This document shows, one piece after another, positions 1 through 8,579 of a stretch of DNA of 64,000 bases; position 1 is the first letter of the stretch, and the number at the start of each line of letters is the position of its first letter. Source of the stretch: Zea mays (taxonomy: Eukaryota; Streptophyta; Magnoliopsida; Poales; Poaceae); assembly GCF_902167145.1 (NCBI RefSeq), contig NC_050104.1, positions 15,150,001 to 15,214,000 on the forward strand. The letters are read 5' to 3'. A program made the translations under genes and the position numbers. Under the pieces are notes generated by a model that saw nothing but the letters and a program-made list of their open reading frames with translations, made no database searches and was not told the DNA's origin.

Positions 1-2148
1 GCCGGCTCAGCCCGGTCCCCATCCCAGCGAGGATGATGAACATCCTTGAAGCTGAGGGTGGGACCAAGATCGCAGCCCGGCTTGCTCCTCCCCACCCAGG
101 AACTGGTGGTCACCATCTTGGGTGACCGCCGGCGTGGGGGTGCAGCCGGGCCGGCTGATGAAAATCCTTGAAGCCTAACGATGGCTGAAAGGTACCAACT
201 CCCACGGAGTTGCGTTCCTCCAACGAGGAGGCGGAAAGACGGCGGATACCCCCCATCCGGGGGCTTGGAAGATGGAAAGACACGACGCATAAGGGAGGAA
301 GAAGACATGGTTGCCTTCCGAAAGGGGTCGCCCTCCTTTTAAAGGCAACTCTCCCTACGTGCGCCCCCAAACGCCACGGGCTGAGTCTTCTCCAACACGC
401 TCCAAGGCCCTCCCCTGCGGCTCGGGGGCTGGGTCCCGCACGTCATGCAAACCGGCTCAGAAGCAGAAGAAGCCAAACCGCCGCGCGCGGTGCACACAAC
501 CGCCCAGCGGTTACAAGCGACTCCCCACTTTTGCCCAGACCAACGGGCGGAAGGAGCGGGCAGCCATGCAGGCGGCATGCAACCGCGCCAGGTGGACGCG
601 CTTCTCCGACTTCTAACACGCCAGCTTGGAGGCCCAGGCCCACGCGTCACGCAACCAGTGCGCCAGTTGCTACATGCAAGCAACTGCACTGCCACTTGCG
701 CCACCGTCGCACCTCTTTGGTTGCGGAACCTATGCCGCGACTCGAGGCGACCCAGGGCACGACCCAGCAGCGCCAGCCTGGCGCGACGGTCAATGCGGCC
801 GAAAGTGGGCCGGCAGTAATGACGGTGGCAGGCGGGCGGGAGCAGCGGTCACGTCGTCAGCCAGGCTCACGTCCCATCCAGGGACAGCAAGAGAGCCTCC
901 TCCCACGGCATGAAGACGGTGCGCCCGTGATCCGTTCCTCGAACGGCTCGCGCACGCGCAACGGCCGCCCCGCCAACCACTCGCCCCGTCGCATTAACTC
1001 CGCGGCGGGACAGGCGGCGCCACTGGCAGCAGAAGCGGGCGACGCTTCGCCTTCGCCGTAATAACCGCGCCGAAAAAGGTACGCCACGTCGTTCGATTTC
1101 GTATCCTTTTACTTTTTTCCTCTTTCTCTATCTCTTGCAACAGGGACCGGGAAAGGGGGATACCCCGAAAAGGATCCTTCCCTGTGAAGGAACCAGGCTC
1201 CGAGCCCCCCCTACTGATCAGAGGTTCGAAGGCTGGCCCTCCGAAGGGTTCAGCAGTCGCCTCAGATCGCGTGGGCCCGACACCCACTACTGGTCAGGGG
1301 TTCGAAGGCCGGCCCCCCGAAGGGCTCCATGGCCGCCTCAGGCTACTCGGGCTCCACGCCCATTACTGATCAGGGGTTCGAAGGCTGGCCCCCGAAGGGT
1401 TCACAGTCGTCTCAGACGCCGAGCGAGGGATGACCAGGGGTACGTTCGATACATAACCGAGGCTCGGGCTGCGCTCCCGAGGTACCCTAGGACATTTCCG
1501 AGACCAGCGGGAACGATCTTGTAACAGAATCCCATCGGAGGGAGGCATCGAGCCCTCGGACCCCGTCGCCAGGGGACCGGGTCCGGCAGATCACCCGCAG
1601 GTACTTTTGGGCGTGCCTCTGGGCCCCTAGCCGACCCCCAACGAACGGGGCACGGACGTCCACTCGGATCACCCGCTTGCAGCTCACCGGAGACACCATG
1701 TTGGGTGCCCATCGAGGGTAACATGGCGCTCTCCCCCCTCCTCCTTGCGGAAAGGCGACGCAGGGGCGTATGTAAAAAAGCCGAGTCTGTCCCTGATCGT
1801 CCTCTCGCCCTGTGCGGAGGCTCGGGGGCTGCTCTCGCAAACTCGGCTCCGGCCAGACCGTTGACAGCGTCAACATACTAGCCCGAGAGCTTGGGCCCCG
1901 ACCGTGCACCCGGGCTACGGCCAGTTCGCATGAGGGAACAACCAGACCAGCCGAAACATTACGCAAGGCATTAAGACCTCGAAGGAGTGAAACCACTCCT
2001 CCGAGGCCTCGGGGGCTACACCCGGCGGGTGCGCTCGCGCGCACCCACCGGAACAAAATGCAACCGAGAAAGGTTGGTCCCCTTGCAAAAAAGTGCGACG
2101 AAAGCCTCCAAGCGAGTGCTAACACTCCCTTCGAGGCTCGGGGGCTAC
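1..2148 (+). mobile_element. 3' internal region of a Huck-type Ty3/gypsy element (partial)
   Basis: This GC-rich stretch runs up to a polypurine-like tract (ctcgggggctac) that directly abuts the LTR at 2149, so it is the 3' non-coding interior of an element whose gag-pol lies left of the window. It repeats phrases such as gatgaa(a/c)atccttgaagc (about 34 and 158) and ggctcgggggct (several places). Open frames here (for example 210-1061 and 1487-2179) are long only because AT-poor sequence has few stops; they show no domain and overlap on both strands, so I do not call them genes. Huck is inferred from the LTR start and its length of about 1.6 kb. Confidence 0.6.
1205..1435 (+). repeat. Three imperfect 76-bp direct repeats
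   Basis: Units containing gttcgaaggc(t/c)ggcc followed by cgaagggttc or cgaagggctc begin near 1224, 1300 and 1376, a spacing of 76 bp. They lie in the 3' interior of the Huck-type element. No function is evident. Confidence 0.6.
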
Positions 2149-2642
2149 TGTCGGGGACCATAATTAGGGGTACCCTCAAGACGCCTAATTCTCAGCTGGT
2201 AACCCCCATCAGCATAAAGCTGCAAAGGCCTGATGGGTGCGATTAAGTCAGGGATCAGTCCATACGAGTGACTCGATCACGCTTCGCCCGAGCCTAGCCT
2301 CGGACAAGGGCAGCCGACCTCGAGGGACTTCCGTCTCGCCCGAGGCCCCCCATTAACGGCGGACACATCTCCGGCTCGCCCGAGGCCTTGGCTTCGCTAA
2401 GAAGCAACCCTGACTAAATCGCCGCACCGACTGACCGAGTTGCAGGAGCATTTAACGCAAAGGTGGCCTGACACCTTTATCCTGACGCGCGCCCCCCGGC
2501 AGAGCCGAGGTGACCGCCGTCATCTCACTGCTCCACTAACCGGTCTGACAGAAGGACAGCGCCGCCTGCGCCACTCCGACTGCAGTGCCACTCGACAGAG
2601 TGAGTCTGACAGGCAGTCAGGTCTTGCCAAAGGCGCCATAGG

Positions 2643-2950
2643 AAACTCCGCTCCGCCCGACCCCAGGGCTCGGACTCGGGCTAAGACCCGGAAGACGACG
2701 AACTCCGCTCCGCCCGACCCCAGGGCTCGGACTCGGGCTAAGACACGGAAGACGACGAACTCCGCTCCGCCCGACCCCAGGGCTCGGACTTGGGCTAAGA
2801 CCCAGAAGACGACGAACTCCGCTCCGCCCGACCCCAGGGCTCGGACTCGGGCTAAGACCCGGAAGACGACGAACTCCGCTCCGCCCGACCCCAGGGCTCG
2901 GACTCGGGTTAAGACCCGGAAGACGACGAACTCCGCTCCGCCCGACCCAG
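2643..2950 (+). repeat. 57-bp tandem repeat in the Huck-type LTR
   Basis: The phrase ctccgctccgcccgacccc recurs at 2646, 2703, 2760, 2817, 2874 and, slightly changed, 2931, giving a constant 57-bp period and more than five copies. Since 57 is 3 x 19, the array stays open on both strands as a 19-residue repeat. This explains the long ORFs over it (2440-3081 plus, 2520-2999 minus), which I regard as artefacts of the period. Confidence 0.85.
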
Positions 2951-3462
2951 GGCTCGGACTCCGCTCTGGCCTCTGCCGAACGATCTCCGCCTCGCCCAAC
3001 CCAGGGGCTCGGGCTCGGCCTCGGCCACGGAAGACAGACTCGACCTCGGCTTCGGAGGGGCCCCCACGTCGCCCGGCCTAGGGCACAGGCCCGTCACGTC
3101 CACAGGAAGCGCCATCATCATCCTACCCCGAGCCGACTCGGGTCACAGAGAACAAGACCGGTGTCCCATCTGGCTAGCTTCCGCCAGATGGGCAATGATG
3201 GCGCCCCACAAGCTCTGTGACGACGGCGGCTCTCAGCTCTCTTACGGAAGCAGGAGGACGTCAGCAAGGACTGGACCGCTCCGACAGCTGTCCCTCCGCC
3301 AAGCTCCGTTGCTCCTCCGACAGCCACGACATCACGCCAGCAGGGTGCCAAGATCTCTCCGGCTGCCACATTGGCATGTACTTAGGGCGCTAGCTCACCC
3401 TCCGCTAGACACGTAGCGCTCTGCTACACCCCCATTGTACACCTGGATCCTCTCCTTACGCC

Positions 3463-3470
3463 TATAAAAG
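3463..3470 (+). promoter_or_regulatory. TATA box of the Huck-type LTR
   Basis: tataaaag within cgcctataaaaggaagg, about 300 bp before the LTR end, is the likely core promoter of this LTR, with transcription expected to start about 30 bp downstream. Confidence 0.5.
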
Positions 3471-3772
3471 GAAGGACTAGGGCCTTCTTAAAAAAGGTTG
3501 GCCGCGCGGGACGAGGACGGGACAGGCGCTCTCTTGGGGCCGCTCGCTTCCCTCACCCGCGTGGATGCTTGTAACCCCCCTACTGCAAGCGCACCCGACC
3601 TGGGCGCGGGACGAACACGAAGGCCGCGGGATTTCCACCTCTCTCACGCCCGTCTCCGGACACCTCGCCTCTCCCCCCTTCGCGCTCGCCCACGCGCTCG
3701 ACCCATCTGGGCTGGGGCACGCGGCACACTCACTCGTCGGCTCGGGGACCCCCCGGTCTCGAAACGCCGACA

Positions 3773-4049
3773 ATATTATTCGCGAATGCCCCAAGAAGCG
3801 TCTAGACCAACTAATGAAGAAGCCGGTGAAGCAAGACCCAAATAATAATCCAGAAGACCAACCAGTTATAAGTACGATGATGAAGATCGCTTGATTAGCA
3901 TTCAATGCGGAGTGAAGAAACAATAAGTCCCTTATATTTAGAAGAGTTAAAGTGTGAACCAAGAACCTAGAATAACTATATATCACCATTGTTTTCTTGC
4001 TAGCCTTCCCTAATATCGAGGACGAGATTCTTTTTAAGGGGGTAGATTT
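3773..4049 (+). mobile_element. 3' internal remnant of a Tekay-type element
   Basis: This short piece sits between the Huck-type LTR and the LTR starting at 4050. It ends in gaggacgagattctttttaaggggg, a polypurine tract in a context much like the one before the 3' LTR of the other Tekay-clade element (cag gacgagattcctttaaggggg at about 48983). It is therefore the last part of the internal region of the element whose 3' LTR follows. The Huck-type element interrupts it on the left. A short open tail ends at 3894 with no recognisable domain. Confidence 0.55.
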
Positions 4050-5217
4050 TGTAACGCCCTAAATCTAGCAACTGCAAACAACCCTATTTGAATTATTAGT
4101 TTTCAATAGAAAGAAAAATATTTACGTTTTAAATAATGAATTTGGTGATAGTAACAAATCAAACGAAAATTAAAATCTACAAAGTGATTGATGCATTCAT
4201 TATTGGAGCATTTTTTTTGTTTTATTTTATCCCTTTTGTTACGCCCAGTTTATTTAAATAATAGATTCTTACCTAAAACATTTATTTAATTTCGGTATTC
4301 TATTTCTTTGAATTTATTATTTTATACACACATATATAATTAAATATATATGATTGTATATATATATATATACAATCTTGCATGCATCTAACAAAAAAAC
4401 ACAAAATGAAAACAAAACTCACGCACTCACCTCGTGGTGCTCAGCCTGCTCCAAGCCACACCACCCGGCGCCTAGGTAGCCGGCCCTCGCGTGCCTTCCT
4501 TTTTAACAGGTGGGACCCTCTCGTCATGCGCGTCATCTCCTTCCCTCGCGCAGCTTTCTGTTCATCTCTACTCGTCAATTCTGAACTAGCCGCCGTGCCA
4601 CATCTCTTCACACCCAGGACTGCCTGGCTCCTTCGCTCCCCTACAGGCCGCCGCCGCTCCTCTACCTCCTCGAAATCTCCTGCCGCCGCTCCCAGGAACC
4701 AGACACGACCGCGCCCAGCGTGCGACGCAGCTGCAGACCGACGCCAGGACCCAACGCACGCCCTGCACCCGACGCCCGGCCGAGCCACACCCGAGCCGAC
4801 GCCGCGACCGAGCAGCCCTCCCCCCGCGCTAGGAGCCGAGCGACCCGCGCCTGTAGCTGCTGACCACGCCATGGGCCAGGAAGCCGAACCGCCAGACGCC
4901 CCGACGCCCCGCAGGAACCGACGTCGCGCCGTTCGTTCTTCATCGCGAGTAAAGAAACTTTACTGCTGCCGTTTCCTTCCCCTCTATTACTCGTAGCTAG
5001 CCGTTTCTCTATTCTCCATAAATAGCTGGCGCCCGTTTCCTCCCCCTCGGCCTATAAAACCCAGCCGTATCCTCCACCGAAGTTGTCCTACTTCTCCTCT
5101 TCCACTCCCATGAGCCCCTGCGTTATGTGCGTAGCCATGTCACCATTGTTGCGTCACCGCCCTCGTCGATCCCATGTCGGGCTGTCTGCTCGCTCGCTTC
5201 TCTGTTAGTGGAGTCTG
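4050..5217 (+). mobile_element. 3' LTR of the Tekay-type element, left part (U3 and start of R)
   Basis: The LTR starts tgtaacgccctaaatc right after a polypurine tract. It has an AT-rich first half with a 26-bp perfect palindrome (4352-4377), a GC-rich second half, and a TATA box at 5053. Grande interrupts it at 5218. I infer that it resumes at 22205 and ends at 24066 (gtgtgaca), for about 3.03 kb in total. The open frame at 4382-4996 spans U3 and has no domain. Confidence 0.65.
5053..5060 (+). promoter_or_regulatory. TATA box of the Tekay-type LTR
   Basis: tataaaac within cggcctataaaaccca in the GC-rich part of U3 is the probable core promoter, now cut off from its downstream sequence by the Grande insertion. 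Confidence 0.45.
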
Positions 5218-5848
5218 TGTCGGTGTTTTGGGTCCGACCGCACACCCGGGGTTACCCCTCAAGGTGTTTTTAGGAGTAGGACGGTGTCAACGACTGTAGC
5301 AAAATGGTTCGTGCCGATCGCACGAGGGACAGTGGACAAGATTTGCAGGTTCGGGCCGCTTAGAGATGCGTAACACCCTACGTCCTGGTGAGTATTCGAG
5401 TGTGGTTACAAGAGGGCTCTCTGGATTGAAGGCACAGAGAGTTTACGTGAGTGGCTTGGTCAAAAATAGGGTCGTTCGATCTGAAGGGGTGCCCCCTAGG
5501 CCTTATATACTCGACCGTGGGGCAGTACACGTGGATATGATAACAACAAGTAGCTGAAAGGTAGTGAACCTCTTGAGTTTATCCCTACGTAACCCTCGCC
5601 GACTTATCCTCGCATGGCTCCATTGCATGGGGGCTTCGGCGCGGGAAAGTCGGGTCTCTGTTGGGATTTACTCGTTCGTCGTTGTGGGCCGTCCGGGTTT
5701 GCTCCAATCCGGTCTTACGTCTTCCCCGCTTTGTTGATTGTCTTTCCCCAGGCCCACGAAAGAACGACCTTACGATTTATTGGGCCTTTGGACCTTTCGG
5801 GAGGTCTTTTATTTCTTTAGTGGACCCGGGGGATATCTATCCCCCACA
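5218..5848 (-). mobile_element. Grande 3' LTR
   Basis: This 631-bp LTR is at the downstream end of the minus-strand element and is adjacent to the polypurine tract. Its copy at 18594-19220 differs at roughly 45 positions by eye, clustered around 5440-5470 and 5690-5740. On the minus strand it reads TGTGGGGGATA...CACCGACA. Confidence 0.9.
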
Positions 5849-5859
5849 AGCCCCCGATC
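5849..5859 (-). promoter_or_regulatory. Grande polypurine tract
   Basis: On the minus strand this reads AGATCGGGGGCT, directly before the 3' LTR. It is the expected primer for plus-strand DNA synthesis. It overlaps the outer arm of the first long hairpin at 5856. Confidence 0.5.
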
Positions 5860-6289
5860 TTTGGGTTGATTTAGAGGTAATCAACCCAAAGATCCAAGGT
5901 CCAAAAAATGACTTCCTGCTGTCTTCTCTTGCTTCGATCACTCGTTCGACCGAAGTTTAGTTCTGTGCTTGTGCCTTAGAGGTCGGCATTTTGACTCGTA
6001 GGATTCTGAACTTCATTGGGTGCACCGGAGGTGCACCCAATGGGTGTAGCCCCCGACCTTTGAGTAGATTTTAGAAGATAATCTACTCGAAGGTCTTCCC
6101 CAGAAATTATCTCCATGTGCGCTCCTGTACCTCGGTTGAGGATTGGTCTTTTCAATCTTGTCCCACGCCTTAGAAGTCGGCACTATATTGGTTTAGAATG
6201 ATAATCCATGGGGTGCACCGGAGGTGCACCCAATGGGTGTAGCCCCCGACCTTCAAATGGATTTTTTAAGGATAATCCATTCGAAAGTC
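5856..6289. repeat. Three long hairpins with diverged but still pairing arms
   Basis: Hairpin 1 pairs 5856-5871 with 5879-5894 (16 of 16). Hairpin 2 pairs 6055-6070 with 6080-6095 (15 of 16, the exception a T/G pair). Hairpin 3 pairs 6248-6263 with 6274-6289 (14 of 16). Left arms are gatctttgggttgatt, gacctttgagtagatt and gaccttcaaatggatt. The changed inner bases are matched by complementary changes in the right arms. Each hairpin follows a gcccccga polypurine-like phrase. The hairpins appear to come from repeat units about 190 bp long at the Grande 3' end. Confidence 0.75.
6015..6231. repeat. Two copies of a perfect hairpin with a GGA loop
   Basis: attgggtgcacc-gga-ggtgcacccaat at 6015-6041 has a 12-bp perfect stem. 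A second copy at 6211-6231 keeps 9 bp (gggtgcacc-gga-ggtgcaccc). Both lie about 15 bp before the second and third long hairpins and are followed by the phrase aatgggtgtagcccccgacctt. Confidence 0.75.
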
Positions 6290-6904
6290 TTCCTTTGGCT
6301 TGTAAAAATTGGCGTGAAGCTATTCGCATTATGCTTTGGAGGTCAGCATTATGTCATCAAAATTTTGCTGCAGAGGTCAGCATATATTTTGTCTTTAGCA
6401 GCCGAGTTTGCAATCCATCCGTATCTTGCTACGTAGTGCAATTTATTTGCTTCTGCGACTGATTGGACGTTTGATGGGCGTTCTCTGTCTAGTCTTCACG
6501 TCGCTTCTGTCGGCCATATATTGTACTTCGCTGGCTATATTTGGCTTTCCTCTGATCCTTACTGATATCTCATTTTTGTCTTGAGGTATTCACTGCGTGC
6601 CCTGCACAGATGTGACCGTTTTGAAAAATATACTGATAATTCCTGGGCGTCCCCCCCCAATGGGTGTGGGCAAGGGACGACTTGGTACGCTGAGTGTTTT
6701 AGCCGGCTGTTTCTGAGTAGTAATGTGATGGGACGGCGAGTGTAATCATATCCTTTGCGCTGTTGACTGGAGTCCCAATGGGTGTAGTGTTGCATGAAAC
6801 GGCGTCAGCCGTCTGACGTGTCTTCAGACGGGTGGAAGTGCTTATTGAATGCTTTGCGACTGTTCAGTGACCACGGTTGGAGGTGAGCGGTTGCCTTTCC
6901 CTTC

Positions 6905-6912
6905 TATAAATA
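6905..6912 (+). promoter_or_regulatory. TATA box of the acidic ORF in Grande
   Basis: tataaata within cttctataaataacg lies about 80 bp before the ATG at 6994 on the plus strand, opposite to gag-pol. With a start about 30 bp downstream it would give a leader of roughly 50 nt. Confidence 0.5.
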
Positions 6913-6993
6913 ACGTCGTTGCCCCTCTGGTTTTTTCACATCTCTTCGCTGTTCTTTACTGCATCCTTCTCTTCTCTCCTGTCTGCTTCCGCC

Positions 6994-7443
6994 ATGGGCA
7001 AGAGTAACAAACGCAAGCGCGAGCCGACTCCTCCGTCAGAGGACTTCGGCGACTCGGAATACTCGGAGGAGGAGTTCTCCTCCGAGTCCGAGGGGTCTTC
7101 GGCTCCCGTCTCTCCCCCGGCGTCGTCTGATGATTCAGACGACTCCCAGGGGATTGCCGCGGAAGTCTGGACGTACATCCAGGCCGTCGAGCGCTCCGAG
7201 CTCGAGGGCTCGGATGAGTCGGAGTACTCCTCGGATGAGGAGGACTCGGACGGCGGCGAGGACGAGGATGATGGCGACGACGACGGCGACGACGACAACG
7301 GTGGCGACGGCGACGGTGACGGCAGCGGCAGTGGCGGGGGCAGCGGCGGCGGCGACGGGAGCAAGGGCAGCACCAGGGGCGGTAGCAGCAAGGGCAGCAC
7401 CACGGGCGGCGGCGGTGGCAGCAGCAGCAAGGCCAGTGGCTAA
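6994..7443 (+). CDS. Small acidic Ser/Asp/Gly-rich protein encoded antisense in Grande
   Basis: A 149-residue ORF starts at ATG 6994 in a good plant context (gccATGGGC) and ends TAA at 7443. The N-terminus is basic (GKSNKRKR, a possible nuclear localisation signal). Residues about 10-90 are rich in Ser, Glu and Asp. A run of Asp and Gly follows, and the tail is Gly/Ser/Thr repeats. No enzyme domain is visible. It is opposite to gag-pol and upstream of the large antisense gene, with its own TATA box. The composition resembles acidic nuclear, histone- or chromatin-binding tails, which is only a guess. Antisense frames over it (6936-7450) are shadows produced by GC-rich triplet repeats. Confidence 0.6.
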   Translation: MGKSNKRKREPTPPSEDFGDSEYSEEEFSSESEGSSAPVSPPASSDDSDDSQGIAAEVWTYIQAVERSELEGSDESEYSSDEEDSDGGEDEDDGDDDGDDDNGGDGDGDGSGSGGGSGGGDGSKGSTRGGSSKGSTTGGGGGSSSKASG

Positions 7444-7459
7444 ACGCCACTGGTCTTTA

Positions 7460-7553
7460 GATATTAGTATAGTGTAGTTAGAATAATGTAGTAGTAATGT
7501 AGAGTAGTATAGCGTAGTATAGTAGTAGTAGTAATGTAATGTAGTAATAGTAG
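7460..7553 (+). repeat. Degenerate TAG/GTA microsatellite
   Basis: After the acidic ORF the sequence is dominated by agta, tagta and gtaatg repeats (for example agtagtatagcgtagtatag). It is probably the 3' untranslated part of that transcript. From 7554 to 7740 I see nothing definite. Confidence 0.5.
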
Positions 7554-7740
7554 GGAAGCATCAACTCACAAAGAGTTGATTTGTAAACTTATTGTCTTCC
7601 CTTAATGAAAGAGTGACGTTGGCTTCTTCTTGATGTCTCGCTTTGCTTGATTATAAAACTGATTCTTTTGAGACAGTAGATGAATAACTTGGGCATCACA
7701 CTGACGCTTTCAGAAGTAGCTGCCGAGTAATCTTGTAGTC

Positions 7741-8420
7741 GGTATCTGCGTTTTGGAGGCAACGCCGAGCGATTGAAGGTCGACGTCGGCATTTTAGAAG
7801 TAATGCCGAGCGATCGAACACGAGATCAGCGTTTTAGAGGCAACGTCGAGTGGTTGAAGGTCGACGTCGGCATTTTAGAAGTAATGCCGAGCGATTGAAC
7901 ACGAGATCAGCGTTTTAGAGGCAACGCCGAGTGATTAAAGGTCGACGTCGGCATTTTAGAAGTAATGCCGAGCGATTGGATACGAGATCAGCGTTTTAGA
8001 GGCAACGCCGAGTGATAGATGGTCGACATCGGCATTTTAGAAGTAATGCCGAGCGATTGAACACAAGATCAGCGTTTTAGAGGCAACGCCGAATGACTGG
8101 AGGTTGGCATCGGCTTTTTAGAGGTAGTGCCCAGTGACCGGAGGTCGGCATCGGCTTTTTAGAGGTAATGCCGAGCAACTGAATATGAAATCAGCGTTTT
8201 AGAGTCAACGCCGAGTGACTGGATGGTGACGTCGGCATTTTAGAGGTAATGCTGAGCGACTGAATATGAAATCAGCGTTTTAGAGTCAACGCCGAGTGAT
8301 AGTCGGCCGCATGAGTTATTTTGAGGATGATAACCGAGTGATGAGGTGGCACATCGGCTTTTTGGAAATAACTGTCGGATGACCACGTGGCATGCTGGGG
8401 TTTCGGAAATAACCGCCGGG
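7741..8420. repeat. Dimeric 81-bp tandem array of short hairpins in Grande
   Basis: The phrase gtcggcatttta recurs at 7785, 7866 and 7947 (and catcggcatttta at 8028), a constant 81-bp period. Each unit is two related half-units of about 40 bp. One half holds tcggcatt-ttagaagt-aatgccga (8-bp perfect stem). The other holds tcagcgtt-ttagaggc-aacgccga (7 of 8). About fourteen recognisable hairpins run to 8290, with decayed copies to 8420. The loop ttagaggt or ttagaagt also occurs in the long hairpins near the LTR. The array ends just upstream of the large antisense gene and may be part of its promoter or leader region. Confidence 0.85.
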
Positions 8421-8579
8421 TGATGACTGGGCACTTTTTGAAACGGTATCTGGCTCGAGAATATCCCGTAAGAGCTGCGCTTTTAGCCGCCTTTGCTTTC
8501 CGTGCCCTAGTTCTTGCATTCCCGCTTCTGAATCCTCTCTGCCATTCGCCTCCTACTCTGTTCGCTGGTGAAAATCGAG

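Larger units (their letters stand above)
2149..3772 (+). mobile_element. 3' LTR of the Huck-type element
   Basis: The LTR begins tgtcggggaccataatta and ends aaacgccgaca (TG...CA), 1,624 bp. A purine-rich ctcgggggctac sits just upstream, which marks it as the 3' LTR of a plus-strand element. The bases after it (3773 on) belong to a different, older element. The other LTR and the target-site duplication are outside the window. A TATA box and a 57-bp tandem array lie inside. Confidence 0.8.

Noticed and set aside
210..2246. Long overlapping open frames on both strands at the left edge
   Set aside because: GC-rich non-coding 3' interior of the Huck-type element; no domains, and frames overlap on both strands.
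2440..3081. Possible repeat protein with 19-residue units
   Set aside because: Produced by a 57-bp tandem repeat inside an LTR; the opposite strand is equally open.
6936..7450. Antisense Pro/Leu/Ser- and Arg-rich frames over the acidic ORF
   Set aside because: Shadows of triplet-repetitive coding sequence; no start context, TATA or domain on that strand.
7741..8420. CRISPR-like array (regular repeats about 40 bp apart)
   Set aside because: Units are tandem repeats without unique spacers, inside a plant retrotransposon.
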